Shown piece by piece: positions 8,107 to 16,220 of a stretch of DNA of 33,449 bases. Below the pieces are notes generated by a model. That model ran no database searches. It was given only the letters and a program-made list of their open reading frames with translations, and was not told the DNA's origin. The position numbers and the translations under genes are program-made. Origin of the DNA: a virus. The DNA lies in the IMG/VR virus record IMGVR_UViG_3300014720_002486, positions 1-33,449 of that record; one strand, given 5' to 3'. The first letter of the stretch is position 1, and the number at the start of each line of letters is the position of its first letter.

Positions 8107-9539
8107 TTATATTAGGAATAAATGAAACATCTCATGATGCATCTATTTCATTAATAGAAAACAATAAAATTTTGTTTGCTGGTCATGCTGAAAGATATAG
8201 CAAAACAAAAAATGATTGGTATGTTAATAGCAATTTAATTTCTGATGCTTTGCTATACGGAAAGCCAGACTATATTGCTTATTACGAAAAACCTTTTTTA
8301 AAGGCTTCTAGACTAATGCTAAAGGGTGGGCTAGGAGAATGGAAGCCACGTTTTCATTTAAACAATATACCCAGAATATCATTTAAACATCATTATTCTC
8401 ATGCAGCAGCAGGGTATTATACAAGTAAATTTGATGATGCCGTCATAGTAGTATTAGATTCGATAGGAGAATACAATACCTCTACTATTTGGGTTGGAGA
8501 AGGTTCTTCTATTACACTAAAAGAAAAAATAAATTATCCCTTTAGTTTTGGATTATTTTATTCTGCATTTACTCAATTAATTGGATTAATGCCAAATCAA
8601 GAAGAATATATTATGATGGGAATGGCTGCTTATGGAGATTGGAAAAAATATTATCAAAAAGTTTTATCGTATTTTCCCTCAATACATTATCAGTCTTATA
8701 ATTTTCATAAAGGAATTTTTGATTGGGGTCAAGAAATATTAGAACAAGATAAGTTTGATATAGCAGCAGCAGTACAAAAGATTTATGAATTAAGATTATT
8801 TGATTTTATGGTTCATGCTAAAAAAATTACAGGAAAACATGAATTAGTATTTATGGGCGGATGTGCATTAAATTGTTCAGCCAATACAATGCTGTGGGAT
8901 ATATTTGATGATGTTTGGATTATGCCAAATCCTGGTGATGCTGGATCATCTTTGGGCGCAGCAGCAGCATTGTATGGCAAGCACTTAGATTGGCAAACCC
9001 CGTATCTTGGATTTGATTTGGGTGGTCAATATCCTGTAGATCAAATATTACAAGAATTACTTACTAATGAAATTGCAGCGGTAGCAACAGGAAAAGCAGA
9101 ATATGGTCCAAGAGCATTAGGAAATAGAAGCATTTTAGCAGACCCAAGAGATCCAAACATTAAAGATAAAGTTAATTTAATTAAAAAGCGTGAATTATTT
9201 AGACCCTTTGCCCCAGTAGTTATGGCAGAATATGCAGATAAATGGTTTGATATGGATTTTGATTCTCCATATATGCAGTATGCTGTAAAATGTTTGCAAC
9301 CAGAAAAAATACCATCAGTTGTCCATGCGGACGGAACATCAAGAGTTCAAACAGTAACTAGGGAGCAGCATCAAGGATTATATGATGTTTTAGAAAAATT
9401 TTATAAAGCAACTGGTGTTCCCATATTGCTCAATACAAGTTTAAATATAAAAGGGCAACCACTTCTTAATGATAAAAATGATATAATGGTTTGGGAAAAA
9501 ACATATAAAACTAAAATTATTACAGGAAAGGTTTTATAA
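8103..9539 (+). CDS. NodU/TobZ-type O-carbamoyltransferase
   Basis: 478 residues. The family moves a carbamoyl group from carbamoyl phosphate to a hydroxyl, through carbamoyl-adenylate, on sugars or antibiotics. MIILGINETSHDASISL at the start, the metal-site HHYSHAAAGYY (about 97-107), MGGCALNCSANT (about 252-263) and the YrdC-linked C-terminal motif AEYGPRALGNRSILADPR (about 334-351) are diagnostic. RPFAPVV follows. At 478 residues it is shorter than TobZ/NodU (about 560), so the C-terminal region may be trimmed. The start is set by the ATGA overlap with the SGNH-like gene. It is flanked on both sides by SGNH-like genes. Confidence 0.92.
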   Translation: MIILGINETSHDASISLIENNKILFAGHAERYSKTKNDWYVNSNLISDALLYGKPDYIAYYEKPFLKASRLMLKGGLGEWKPRFHLNNIPRISFKHHYSHAAAGYYTSKFDDAVIVVLDSIGEYNTSTIWVGEGSSITLKEKINYPFSFGLFYSAFTQLIGLMPNQEEYIMMGMAAYGDWKKYYQKVLSYFPSIHYQSYNFHKGIFDWGQEILEQDKFDIAAAVQKIYELRLFDFMVHAKKITGKHELVFMGGCALNCSANTMLWDIFDDVWIMPNPGDAGSSLGAAAALYGKHLDWQTPYLGFDLGGQYPVDQILQELLTNEIAAVATGKAEYGPRALGNRSILADPRDPNIKDKVNLIKKRELFRPFAPVVMAEYADKWFDMDFDSPYMQYAVKCLQPEKIPSVVHADGTSRVQTVTREQHQGLYDVLEKFYKATGVPILLNTSLNIKGQPLLNDKNDIMVWEKTYKTKIITGKVL

Positions 9540-9540
9540 A

Positions 9541-10428
9541 ATGGAAGAAGATAAATATTTTATAGGTAAAGATAGTTATTTATCAATATCTATAGGAACA
9601 ACCTTTTTAGAAAAAAATTTCAACATATTGTCAAATGATCAATATAAAACCTTACATTTATCGGAAATTGTTAGAAACGCTAAAGATAATGGCCTAATAA
9701 ATTACAATTATAATGAATTTGGATATAGATGTGATAATTTTATAAAAGAAAAAGATAGCAATAAAATTAGAATAGTCTTTTCTGGTTGTTCTGAAACCGA
9801 AGGAGTTGGTAATAATATAGAAGATACTTGGTCATTTTTATTTTATAGATATTTATCAAATAATTATAATACTGATGGGTATTTTAATTTAGGTTTATCT
9901 GGAAGTGGATATCAAAAAATAATTAGTAACTTATTAAATTTTATAAAAATATATGACGGGGTTGACTATATATTTATATTATTGCCAAATATAGCAAGGT
10001 GGATTGAATGGATAGATGATTCTTCTGGCTATAAAGAAATTGGATTAGACCCATGGCACAATAAGCCAAAAAGAAAAAATGATACTACTATAAAAAATCA
10101 AAGAGATATCTTAATTAATTTTATTTTAACAATAAGACTTTTTGAATCTTATTGTGAAGAAAAAAATATTAAATTGTTATGGGCCACTTGGGATCAAAAA
10201 GATGAAGATAATTATGATTTTTTATTAAAAAAGAGAGTTTTTAAAAATTTTATTAGAATAGAAAATGATAAAATTTTAGAATCTTTATTAATAGATAAAA
10301 CTAATAATACTAAAAAATTATTAGCAAGGGACGGGCACCTTGGTTTTGGATTTCACGAATTATGGGCAGATGCTTTTATTGATAATTTTATTAAACAAAA
10401 ATTAGGAGAAAATAATGCCAAGATATGA
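9541..10428 (+). CDS. SGNH/GDSL-like protein (B)
   Basis: 295-residue paralogue of the 7183-8106 product. Block I is FSGCSETEGVG (about 79-89), followed by NLGLSGSGYQKI, FILLPNIARW and a C-terminal RDGHLGFGFHELW with the D-x-H acid/base pair. As in the sister proteins, GCS replaces GDS. Another shared segment, NEFGYRCDNF (about 57-66), precedes block I in all three. One base after the carbamoyltransferase stop and preceded by AGGAAAGG, so co-translated with it. It overlaps the FmdB-like gene by 14 bases. Confidence 0.7.
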   Translation: MEEDKYFIGKDSYLSISIGTTFLEKNFNILSNDQYKTLHLSEIVRNAKDNGLINYNYNEFGYRCDNFIKEKDSNKIRIVFSGCSETEGVGNNIEDTWSFLFYRYLSNNYNTDGYFNLGLSGSGYQKIISNLLNFIKIYDGVDYIFILLPNIARWIEWIDDSSGYKEIGLDPWHNKPKRKNDTTIKNQRDILINFILTIRLFESYCEEKNIKLLWATWDQKDEDNYDFLLKKRVFKNFIRIENDKILESLLIDKTNNTKKLLARDGHLGFGFHELWADAFIDNFIKQKLGENNAKI

Positions 10429-10603
10429 TTTTTATTGTTCAAAATGTAATAATACAGTTGAAATATATTTAAATATTAATGATGCATCAAAAGAAAAAAG
10501 TTGTGGAATATGCAAAAATAGATTAACTAAAATTTTTAGTTCAGTATCAGCAATTTTTAATGGCTCTGGATTTTATAGTACAGACAATAGGAAAACAAAA
10601 TGA
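10415..10603 (+). CDS. FmdB-family zinc-ribbon protein
   Basis: 62 residues: MPRYDFYCSKCNNTVE, a second CxxC in CGICK, and SGFYSTDNR at the end, all hallmarks of FmdB-type putative regulatory zinc ribbons. The two CxxC pairs should bind one zinc. TTAGGAGAA precedes the ATG. Biochemical role of the family is not established. ATGA overlap with the next gene. Confidence 0.88.
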   Translation: MPRYDFYCSKCNNTVEIYLNINDASKEKSCGICKNRLTKIFSSVSAIFNGSGFYSTDNRKTK

Positions 10604-11112
10604 GTTTTATAGGTCAAGAATGTCAGGCATTTGATCCAATAATGATTTTGCCAGAAAAGGCAGCAAACATAACAGATCCAATGAAAATGAGCACTTCCTG
10701 TGTTGCTCCAGCATATGTATATTTAGAAGGGTCCAGAGGTAAAAGATTTTTATGTGACTATCACTATTTTTTTGAAAAAGATGTAACAATGTGTAGAACG
10801 CCACATTTATGGCCAGATATATCTAACTATATGATTGAAAGACTTGAATCTATTAAGCAAACTTTTGAGAAATCGGATGGTAATCAAGAAATTAAAAATG
10901 ACATCACATGCTGGTGTAAAAAACAAGCCTATGTTCGAGTAACTAGTAATAGTTTACATAGTGTATATTTTTGTAATTTTCATTATAGAAAATCTTACTA
11001 TAGGCATGTAAGCAACAATATTATTTTTGAAAATGTTTATTCTATAAGGGATGAACGGCATAGATTAGAATTAAGCATTATAGAAGAAATGGAACAGTTG
11101 ACAGTAGTCTAA
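10600..11112 (+). CDS. Unknown Cys/His-rich protein, duplicated module
   Basis: 170 residues with two similar modules, each a Cys-containing strand pair followed by an FCxxH hairpin: first SCVAPAYVYLEG...FLCDYHYFF (about 33-62), second CWCKKQAYVRVTSNS...YFCNFHYRK (about 105-128). The pattern resembles the smaller zinc-binding DUF7455-like protein encoded next door at 11133, so an internal duplication of that fold is likely. Ends in an acidic helix. Probably a zinc-structured protein; function unknown. Confidence 0.68.
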   Translation: MSFIGQECQAFDPIMILPEKAANITDPMKMSTSCVAPAYVYLEGSRGKRFLCDYHYFFEKDVTMCRTPHLWPDISNYMIERLESIKQTFEKSDGNQEIKNDITCWCKKQAYVRVTSNSLHSVYFCNFHYRKSYYRHVSNNIIFENVYSIRDERHRLELSIIEEMEQLTVV

Positions 11113-11120
11113 TAACACGG

Positions 11121-11126
11121 TATAAT
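11121..11126 (+). promoter_or_regulatory. -10 TATAAT, leaderless promoter
   Basis: TATAAT, six bases, then ATG 11133, preceded by CACGG. Spacing puts the transcription start at the start codon, and no ribosome site is possible. Confidence 0.65.
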
Positions 11127-11132
11127 TATAGA

Positions 11133-11357
11133 ATGAACCAGACAATATCATTATCAAAATCAGAAGACGTTTTAAAAGTTACAGATAGGTGTGATACGTG
11201 TCAGGCCAAAGCGCTAGTTCTTGTAAAAGGAGTTACTGGAATACTTATGTTTTGTGGTCATCATTATAATAAAATAATGGATAACGCTGTAGGCTATGAT
11301 AAAATGATGAAATTTGCTTATGAAATTTTAGACAATAGAGATAAAACAAATGAATAA
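11133..11357 (+). CDS. DUF7455-like zinc-binding protein
   Basis: 74 residues. TDRCDTCQAKALVLVKG followed by MFCGHHYNK gives a CxxC plus CxxH zinc site. The arrangement matches small actinobacterial DUF7455 proteins (DRCGAQA...LLFCAHH). In the host these are uncharacterised. Here it is the first gene after a leaderless promoter, heading a unit with a glycosyltransferase, DUF2061 and SNase genes. It overlaps the next gene by 8 bases. Supports an actinobacterial background. Confidence 0.75.
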   Translation: MNQTISLSKSEDVLKVTDRCDTCQAKALVLVKGVTGILMFCGHHYNKIMDNAVGYDKMMKFAYEILDNRDKTNE

Positions 11358-12411
11358 TAATAAAATTTTTGTATCAATTGCTGCTCTTGAAGACCCATCC
11401 CTAACAGACACAATTCGCAACTGTTTAAATAAGGCAAAAAAACCACAAAATATTGTTTTTGGAATTTCTTTACAATATGAAGTTAGCCCATATTTAGACA
11501 ATTTTATTAATCAATGTAGGATTATTAAGCATGACCTTCCAGATTTTGAAAATAATTCTGGTATAGGAATAATTGAAATTAGAAATGCTATAAAAAAATT
11601 ACATAAAGATGAAGATTATTTTTTACAAATTGATGCACATACAGATTTTGCTGAAAATTGGGATGATATTTTAATTCATGATATAAATGAGTTTGACAAT
11701 AAGACAATTATTTCTAAGCAAATTTGTGAAAAAGAAAGAAAAGATGAACTTATTACAAAATTTTCTTTTTCTGAAACAACTCCAATTTTATGTGCTTTTC
11801 CAGAAACTGATATTGAGCAAATACAAAAAAACTTAATTAATAAAAATTATTTTTTAAGTTATCATTTAGCAGGAGGTTTTATATTTACAAAATCAGATTG
11901 GCTTTATAATGTTCCATTAAATAACTATCATAAACAGATATATGAAGAACAAGAGCAGACTATTATTTCTTATTGTCACGGATATAATATTGTTAATCCA
12001 CTTTTAAAAAGACAGGTTATTTTTTCTGGAACCGATAGTAAATGTATTGGCGATTTTGATGAGAAATGGTGGAAATTAAACAAAGTAGATTTAGAAAATC
12101 CTGATTCATGGACATATACAAAAAAATGGATTGAAGACTCTAAAGAAATAATCAATGAAGTTGAAAATTTATTGATTAATGGTCAAAATAGTTTTATGAA
12201 TATTAACAACTGTGCACGTAGTGTTGTTGATTTTTATTCTGCAATTGAATTAGGCAAAGAGTATAAACAATACTTTGCTAAAGTTAAAGGCGGAGCACAT
12301 AAAAATACAACATGGGTTGTTGGCCATAATACAAAAGATAGTCTACTAAAATATAGAGAAAAAAAATCAGATAAATACTTTAAAGGAGATATAGAAAAAG
12401 ATGGATTCTAA
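11350..12411 (+). CDS. GlcNAc-type glycosyltransferase
   Basis: 353 residues. IFVSIAALEDPSLTDTIRNC (about 5-24) and IVFGISLQYE are typical of the GlcNAc-transferase family (PF11397 type). EDYFLQIDAHTDFAENWD (about 93-110) contains the D-x-H metal site of this group. HLAGGFIFTKSDW (about 172-184) corresponds to the acceptor-side loop, and EEQEQTI to the family's acidic catalytic segment. Related enzymes use UDP-GlcNAc on protein or glycan acceptors. Acceptor here unknown; a virion protein, a glycan or modified DNA are possibilities. Confidence 0.8.
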   Translation: MNNNKIFVSIAALEDPSLTDTIRNCLNKAKKPQNIVFGISLQYEVSPYLDNFINQCRIIKHDLPDFENNSGIGIIEIRNAIKKLHKDEDYFLQIDAHTDFAENWDDILIHDINEFDNKTIISKQICEKERKDELITKFSFSETTPILCAFPETDIEQIQKNLINKNYFLSYHLAGGFIFTKSDWLYNVPLNNYHKQIYEEQEQTIISYCHGYNIVNPLLKRQVIFSGTDSKCIGDFDEKWWKLNKVDLENPDSWTYTKKWIEDSKEIINEVENLLINGQNSFMNINNCARSVVDFYSAIELGKEYKQYFAKVKGGAHKNTTWVVGHNTKDSLLKYREKKSDKYFKGDIEKDGF

Positions 12412-12619
12412 TAAAAAAAGTGTTATTAAAACCTTAAGTTGGGAAACATTCCATCTTATTGGTGTTGCTGGAATAATTGCAATTGTAACTTACATAATGA
12501 CTGGACAAGTTGAATACGAATATGCTACATTAGGTGCACTAGGCTATATTGCCTGGGAGTCAATAGGCTATTACATTCATGAAAGAGTCTGGGCTAAATT
12601 TGGAAAGGAGGTAAAATAA
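12401..12619 (+). CDS. DUF2061-like membrane protein
   Basis: 72 residues. SVIKTLSWETFHLIGVAGII leads into a first membrane segment, then a second hydrophobic stretch and a tail GYYIHERVWAKFG that matches the YYxHERxW signature of DUF2061. Probably two membrane passes with short cytosolic ends. It overlaps the previous gene by 11 bases and shares TAATG with the next. Function of the family is unknown. Confidence 0.82.
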   Translation: MDSNKKSVIKTLSWETFHLIGVAGIIAIVTYIMTGQVEYEYATLGALGYIAWESIGYYIHERVWAKFGKEVK

Positions 12620-13005
12620 TGTATGAGTATTATACAAAAATTGATAAAGTTGTTGATGGTGATACTGTCGACGTTTTTATTGATCTTGGATTCAGCGTTT
12701 GGCACAAGGAACGCATTCGTTTGGCAGGAATTGATACAGCAGAAAAAAATACTCCGCTAGGAAAAGCACTTAAAACATTTTTAATTGCAAACCTTGAAGG
12801 AAAAACTATTAAACTTCAAGTAAGCAAGCCAGATAAATATGGTCGGTATTTAGGAAAAATATTTTTAGGTAAAGATTCTACAGTTAGCATCAATGATCAA
12901 TTAATTAAAAGTGGTTTGGCAAAATCATATGACGGAGAATCAAAAGTGGGGCTTTGGACCGAACAAGAACTGTCAAAAACAACTATAGATCTAAAACTAG
13001 TATAG
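12619..13005 (+). CDS. Staphylococcal-nuclease-like (SNase) nuclease
   Basis: 128 residues forming an SNase OB-fold domain without an obvious signal peptide. KVVDGDTVDVFIDLGF (about 9-24) contains the Ca-binding Asp residues, ERIRLAGIDTAE (about 30-41) the catalytic Arg, Asp and Glu, and DKYGRYLGKI (about 72-81) the second Arg. All active-site residues are present. Family members cut DNA and RNA with calcium. Intracellular location suggests nucleic-acid turnover rather than secretion. AAGGAGG lies just upstream. Confidence 0.92.
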   Translation: MYEYYTKIDKVVDGDTVDVFIDLGFSVWHKERIRLAGIDTAEKNTPLGKALKTFLIANLEGKTIKLQVSKPDKYGRYLGKIFLGKDSTVSINDQLIKSGLAKSYDGESKVGLWTEQELSKTTIDLKLV

Positions 13006-13012
13006 GAGAAAA

Positions 13013-13342
13013 ATGAGTACAGAAGAAGAAATTATTCTTGAGTTAGTTGAAAAAGGGGCCTTAGAGGTCACTGGAACTGATGCTGAAACTGGTGAGATTA
13101 TATATAAAGTTACTAGCAAAATGAAAAATATCAACCCTTTGTTATTTAAAGAGCATCAAGATCATGTTCACGATGAGACTATGTTCTTATGGGAACAGGG
13201 ATTTTTGGACATTAATGTAACAGAGGCCAATCCTATAGTTAAGTTAACTCCAAAAGCCTTTAATCCAGATGCCATAATTTCTTTACCATTATTAAAAAGG
13301 CTGGCGCTGGAAGATATAAAGGCAATTCTTTTAAAGAAGTGA
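13013..13342 (+). CDS. Unknown protein, 109 residues
   Basis: Acidic N-terminal helix (STEEEIILELVEKGALEVTG), then an amphipathic region and a C-terminal helix ending in KK. The alternation of helices around a beta hairpin (TGTDAETGEIIYKV) recalls small winged-helix-like phage proteins, but no DNA-binding residues can be named. GGAGAA ribosome site (13003-13008). Translationally linked to the SNase gene. Confidence 0.72.
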   Translation: MSTEEEIILELVEKGALEVTGTDAETGEIIYKVTSKMKNINPLLFKEHQDHVHDETMFLWEQGFLDINVTEANPIVKLTPKAFNPDAIISLPLLKRLALEDIKAILLKK

Positions 13343-13348
13343 TATAAT
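13340..13348 (+). promoter_or_regulatory. Leaderless promoter TGATATAAT
   Basis: Perfect extended -10 (TGA plus TATAAT), six bases before ATG 13355; the TGA of the element is also the stop codon of the preceding gene (13340-13342). Confidence 0.7.
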
Positions 13349-13354
13349 AGAAAA

Positions 13355-14419
13355 ATGCCATATCATGTAGGTGAAAAAGGTTCTCACGGATGCTCAGGAT
13401 ATCCTGCTTTAAAGGATGATGGAAAAATAATGGGATGCCATAAAACAAAAGCAAAAGCAAGAGCACAAATTTATGCTATTAATATTTCTGAAGGAAACAT
13501 AGGAAAAGCAATGCCAGATCTTAAAGAAGGAGATTGGGCGCTAACATCACATGGCGGAGATGAAGAATTTCATATTGGACAAGTTGTTCACGTAATGAGA
13601 GAAGGAATGCTTGGTGTTGAGGGCGGAGAATATACATTAGAGGCCAGTGCCGAAAATCCAGCGGTATTGATTCAATTATACGAACAAGAAGAAGACGGGT
13701 TTTGGGAAGCAACAAGAGAATACTCTGCATGTATGATGTCTTTAATGATTCAAATAGATCCACTTCCACAAGAACCAGAACTAGAAGAGATAGATAAAAT
13801 TGATGCATGTTGTCCAGAAACTAAATCAGATTCTGATTGGGAAACAGTAAAACCAAATAAAGAAAATCCAGAACTAGGAAAGCAAGCACCGTGTTGGGAT
13901 GGATATGTGCAGCGTGGAATGAAAATTAAAAATGGTAAAAAAGTTCCTAACTGTGTTCCTGCACAAAAAGCAGAAGACCTTTGGGAAGATGACGATAGTG
14001 TTACATATGAAACTGATGGAATTGTTAAGGCAGAAGGATATTCACCACCTGCAGGTGCAAGATCTGCAGCACGTAGAGCAATTAAATTTAAAGAAGATGG
14101 CAAGGCAAAAGGTGCTGGAACTTCAGTTGGATGGACTCGTGCTGGTCAATTAGCAAGAGGAGAAACATTATCTTTAGATACAGTAAAAAGAATGTATTCT
14201 TATTTTTCTCGTCATGAAGTAGATAAAAAAGGAAAAGACTGGGCAAACCAAGCAAATCCGTCAAATGGATATATTATGTGGCTAGCCTGGGGAGGCGATG
14301 CAGGATTCTCTTGGTCAAGAAGAATTGTTAATGCACAAAAAGATAAAGGTTTGTTTGCAGATTTTGGAAAAGATTATTCTGCAAATACTAAGATATCTGA
14401 AATTTTTAAAGAGAAATAA
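13355..14419 (+). CDS. Multidomain phage protein of unknown function
   Basis: 354 residues. N-terminal module (1-50): HGCSGYPALKDDGKIMGCHK then a basic Lys/Ala/Arg helix, a motif often seen appended to phage head-protease and portal-associated proteins. Middle region acidic with scattered Cys (DACCPETK, APCWDGYVQRGMK). C-terminal module (about 225-345): PPAGARSAARRAIKFKEDGK, GTSVGWTRAGQLARGE, MYSYFSRHEVDKKG, IMWLAWGGDAGFSW, a block I recognise from actinophage proteins but whose function is undefined. Leaderless start. GC content is higher than in flanking genes. Confidence 0.72.
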   Translation: MPYHVGEKGSHGCSGYPALKDDGKIMGCHKTKAKARAQIYAINISEGNIGKAMPDLKEGDWALTSHGGDEEFHIGQVVHVMREGMLGVEGGEYTLEASAENPAVLIQLYEQEEDGFWEATREYSACMMSLMIQIDPLPQEPELEEIDKIDACCPETKSDSDWETVKPNKENPELGKQAPCWDGYVQRGMKIKNGKKVPNCVPAQKAEDLWEDDDSVTYETDGIVKAEGYSPPAGARSAARRAIKFKEDGKAKGAGTSVGWTRAGQLARGETLSLDTVKRMYSYFSRHEVDKKGKDWANQANPSNGYIMWLAWGGDAGFSWSRRIVNAQKDKGLFADFGKDYSANTKISEIFKEK

Positions 14420-14421
14420 TA

Positions 14422-14586
14422 ATGTCATCAGGACAATATAAAAGACATGATGGTTTTAATCCATGGCAAATAAAAAATGGTTATATTGCCTACGTTAGAA
14501 AAGATGGAAGAATTAGAGATTATTATGACAAAAAAACAAAAACTCCTGTTTCACGGGAAATAGCCAAAAAACTAAATAGTAAATAG
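14422..14586 (+). CDS. Small basic protein, 54 residues
   Basis: Begins 2 bases after the previous stop. Lys/Arg-rich with a beta-hairpin-like core (GYIAYVRKDGRIRDYYDKK) followed by a short helix. Could bind nucleic acid; no family recognised. Reading frame and codon use agree with neighbours. Confidence 0.6.
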   Translation: MSSGQYKRHDGFNPWQIKNGYIAYVRKDGRIRDYYDKKTKTPVSREIAKKLNSK

Positions 14587-14594
14587 GGGCTAAA

Positions 14595-15191
14595 ATGCTT
14601 CCAATTAATTTAAATAGTATTATAGATGCTAAAACAAATAATAAAATATGTATAGGTAAAAATGTATTTAAAAATACTTTGAATTGGCAAGATTTTTATA
14701 AAATTTTTCTTATGGCTTATATGAAAAAAAGAATTGATTTTATTTCTTTTGCATCAATGAATATTGATAGATGCGATGATTTAGGAGAAAATTTTAATCC
14801 TATAATTAAAAAATTATCTGAGATTCATCCAGGAAAATATATAAGTGTTTTATCAATAATACATATGATATCTAAAAATAATATTATAATAGAAAATGAA
14901 TATTATGAAAAATTTTATAAAAATTTTATTAAAGTTAATCCAAATAAAAAACCAGGGGCTGAAAACATTGATGATCCATTTACCCCTACTATCCATAAAG
15001 ATGAAGTTGACGGATTTTTTATTCAATGTGAAGGACAAACAAAATGGAATATTTATTATCAGGAAATACCAGAAACACATATATTAGATAAGGGTGATTT
15101 AATTTTTATACCACATGGCATTTCTCATAGTGTGCTTTCTCTATCACCTAGGGCTGCTTTGTCTATTTCGTTTAGCGATGGGGATGAATAA
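14595..15191 (+). CDS. JmjC/cupin-type oxygenase (A)
   Basis: 198 residues. The C-terminal half is a double-stranded beta helix with TIHKDEVDGFFIQCEGQTKW (about 135-154), where HKDE supplies His and acid ligands, and IPHGISHSV with the distal His (near 178). This matches JmjC/cupin-8 2OG-Fe(II) enzymes. The motif is shared with the 25745-26428 product (HHDETDNLYLQCVGEVTW). N-terminal half is helical and Lys-rich. Known relatives hydroxylate proteins or tRNA; substrate here unknown. Shares TAATG with the next gene. Confidence 0.75.
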   Translation: MLPINLNSIIDAKTNNKICIGKNVFKNTLNWQDFYKIFLMAYMKKRIDFISFASMNIDRCDDLGENFNPIIKKLSEIHPGKYISVLSIIHMISKNNIIIENEYYEKFYKNFIKVNPNKKPGAENIDDPFTPTIHKDEVDGFFIQCEGQTKWNIYYQEIPETHILDKGDLIFIPHGISHSVLSLSPRAALSISFSDGDE

Positions 15192-15643
15192 TGGATATTT
15201 TAATTATACCCCTAATAGTTTTTAATATAGGCTTGACATCTATTCTTGGATCATATATACTATATAAGTTGTTAAAAATAGATAAAAAGAATAGGCGTAA
15301 GAAGTTGTTAGGCTATATGCCAAAATATAGACAAAGCACATTACATCTTAATCTTAAAGAATTTTTACCAACAAACGATCAAATAAAAAAAATTGCCAAG
15401 GTTATGCGGGATCATCCAACACAGTCAAGGCAAAAGTATAGCGAAGAAAGAATAAAGGTTGTGGTTGTTGATCAAAATGCTTATTGGGTACAAGACAATA
15501 AGTTTTATGAAACAGTTATAACTGAAGATGGAGAAATAGATGCTGCAAATGCAAAAGTTATTGATACAGCAAATCTTTCTCCAGAAGATCTTGAAAAACT
15601 TTTACGCATACTAGACGATTTAAAGAAAGGTGAAGAGCAATGA
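15191..15643 (+). CDS. Unknown membrane-anchored protein
   Basis: 150 residues. One N-terminal membrane segment (about 3-28, IIPLIVFNIGLTSILGSYIL) followed by a strongly basic stretch (KIDKKNRRKK), suggesting an Nout-Cin anchor. The soluble part has a helical region, a beta-rich section (VVVVDQNAYWVQDNKFYETV) and an acidic C-terminal helix. No family recognised. Overlaps the next gene by 4 bases. Confidence 0.68.
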   Translation: MDILIIPLIVFNIGLTSILGSYILYKLLKIDKKNRRKKLLGYMPKYRQSTLHLNLKEFLPTNDQIKKIAKVMRDHPTQSRQKYSEERIKVVVVDQNAYWVQDNKFYETVITEDGEIDAANAKVIDTANLSPEDLEKLLRILDDLKKGEEQ

Positions 15644-15990
15644 TGATAGCCATTCAGGGAACTCCTGATTTTAAAGATTATAATATATTTTTACGTGCTA
15701 TGGGTGTTGCCCTTTCAAATATAAACGATGAAGATCCATACTTTTATTTATATACAGCAGGACCAGCAAATATAAATAACTTTGTTCTAGAGTTTACTAA
15801 CTTATCAGAACGTGGAATGAAGTCTAGAGGTAAAAAAATTAAATTTTATAAGGTTGCTCCAAAATGGATAGAGGAAAATCTTAATCAATTTAATTATTTT
15901 GCTTTTTTGAATAATCCAAAACAACCAGTTTCTACATTAGCCAAAAAGGCACAAGATTTTGGTATAGAATTGGGAATTTTTCAATACTAA
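15640..15990 (+). CDS. Possible SLOG-fold (DUF2493-like) protein
   Basis: 116 residues. Starts MMIAIQGTPDFKDYNIF, resembling the nucleotide-binding beta-alpha turn of SLOG/DUF2493 proteins, and continues with YLYTAGPANINNF and KIKFYKVAPKWIEENL, compatible with a Rossmann-like alternation. SLOG domains bind or sense nucleotides such as NAD derivatives. The assignment is weak because the Gly-rich signature is incomplete. Confidence 0.6.
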   Translation: MMIAIQGTPDFKDYNIFLRAMGVALSNINDEDPYFYLYTAGPANINNFVLEFTNLSERGMKSRGKKIKFYKVAPKWIEENLNQFNYFAFLNNPKQPVSTLAKKAQDFGIELGIFQY

Positions 15991-15998
15991 GGAGAATA

Positions 15999-16220
15999 AT
16001 GATAATAAATACTTTAGAAGAAGCAGAAAAAATTGTCAATAATTTTGATGATTTATATTGGGATGGGTGGAATATTGTTTCAATAACTAATAATGACAAC
16101 GCATATAGCAATAAATTTGGTGCTTATCTTAATGGAAGATGGGTTATAAAAAAAACATATTTTATAAATAGAAATGGCTGGAGTTTACCAAACATGTATG
16201 GAGTAGTAAAAAATGGATAA
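15999..16220 (+). CDS. Unknown protein, 73 residues
   Basis: Begins after a good AAGGAG site (15990-15995). Mixed alpha/beta, Trp- and Asn-rich (YWDGWNIVSIT, KFGAYLNGRWVIKKTYF). The repeated aromatic strands suggest a compact beta domain. Eight-base overlap with the following oxygenase gene. Confidence 0.65.
   Translation: MIINTLEEAEKIVNNFDDLYWDGWNIVSITNNDNAYSNKFGAYLNGRWVIKKTYFINRNGWSLPNMYGVVKNG

Noticed and set aside
13750-14103. 117-residue minus-strand ORF
   Set aside because: Lies fully antisense to the 354-residue gene and is Ser/Pro/Leu-rich as expected of a shadow.
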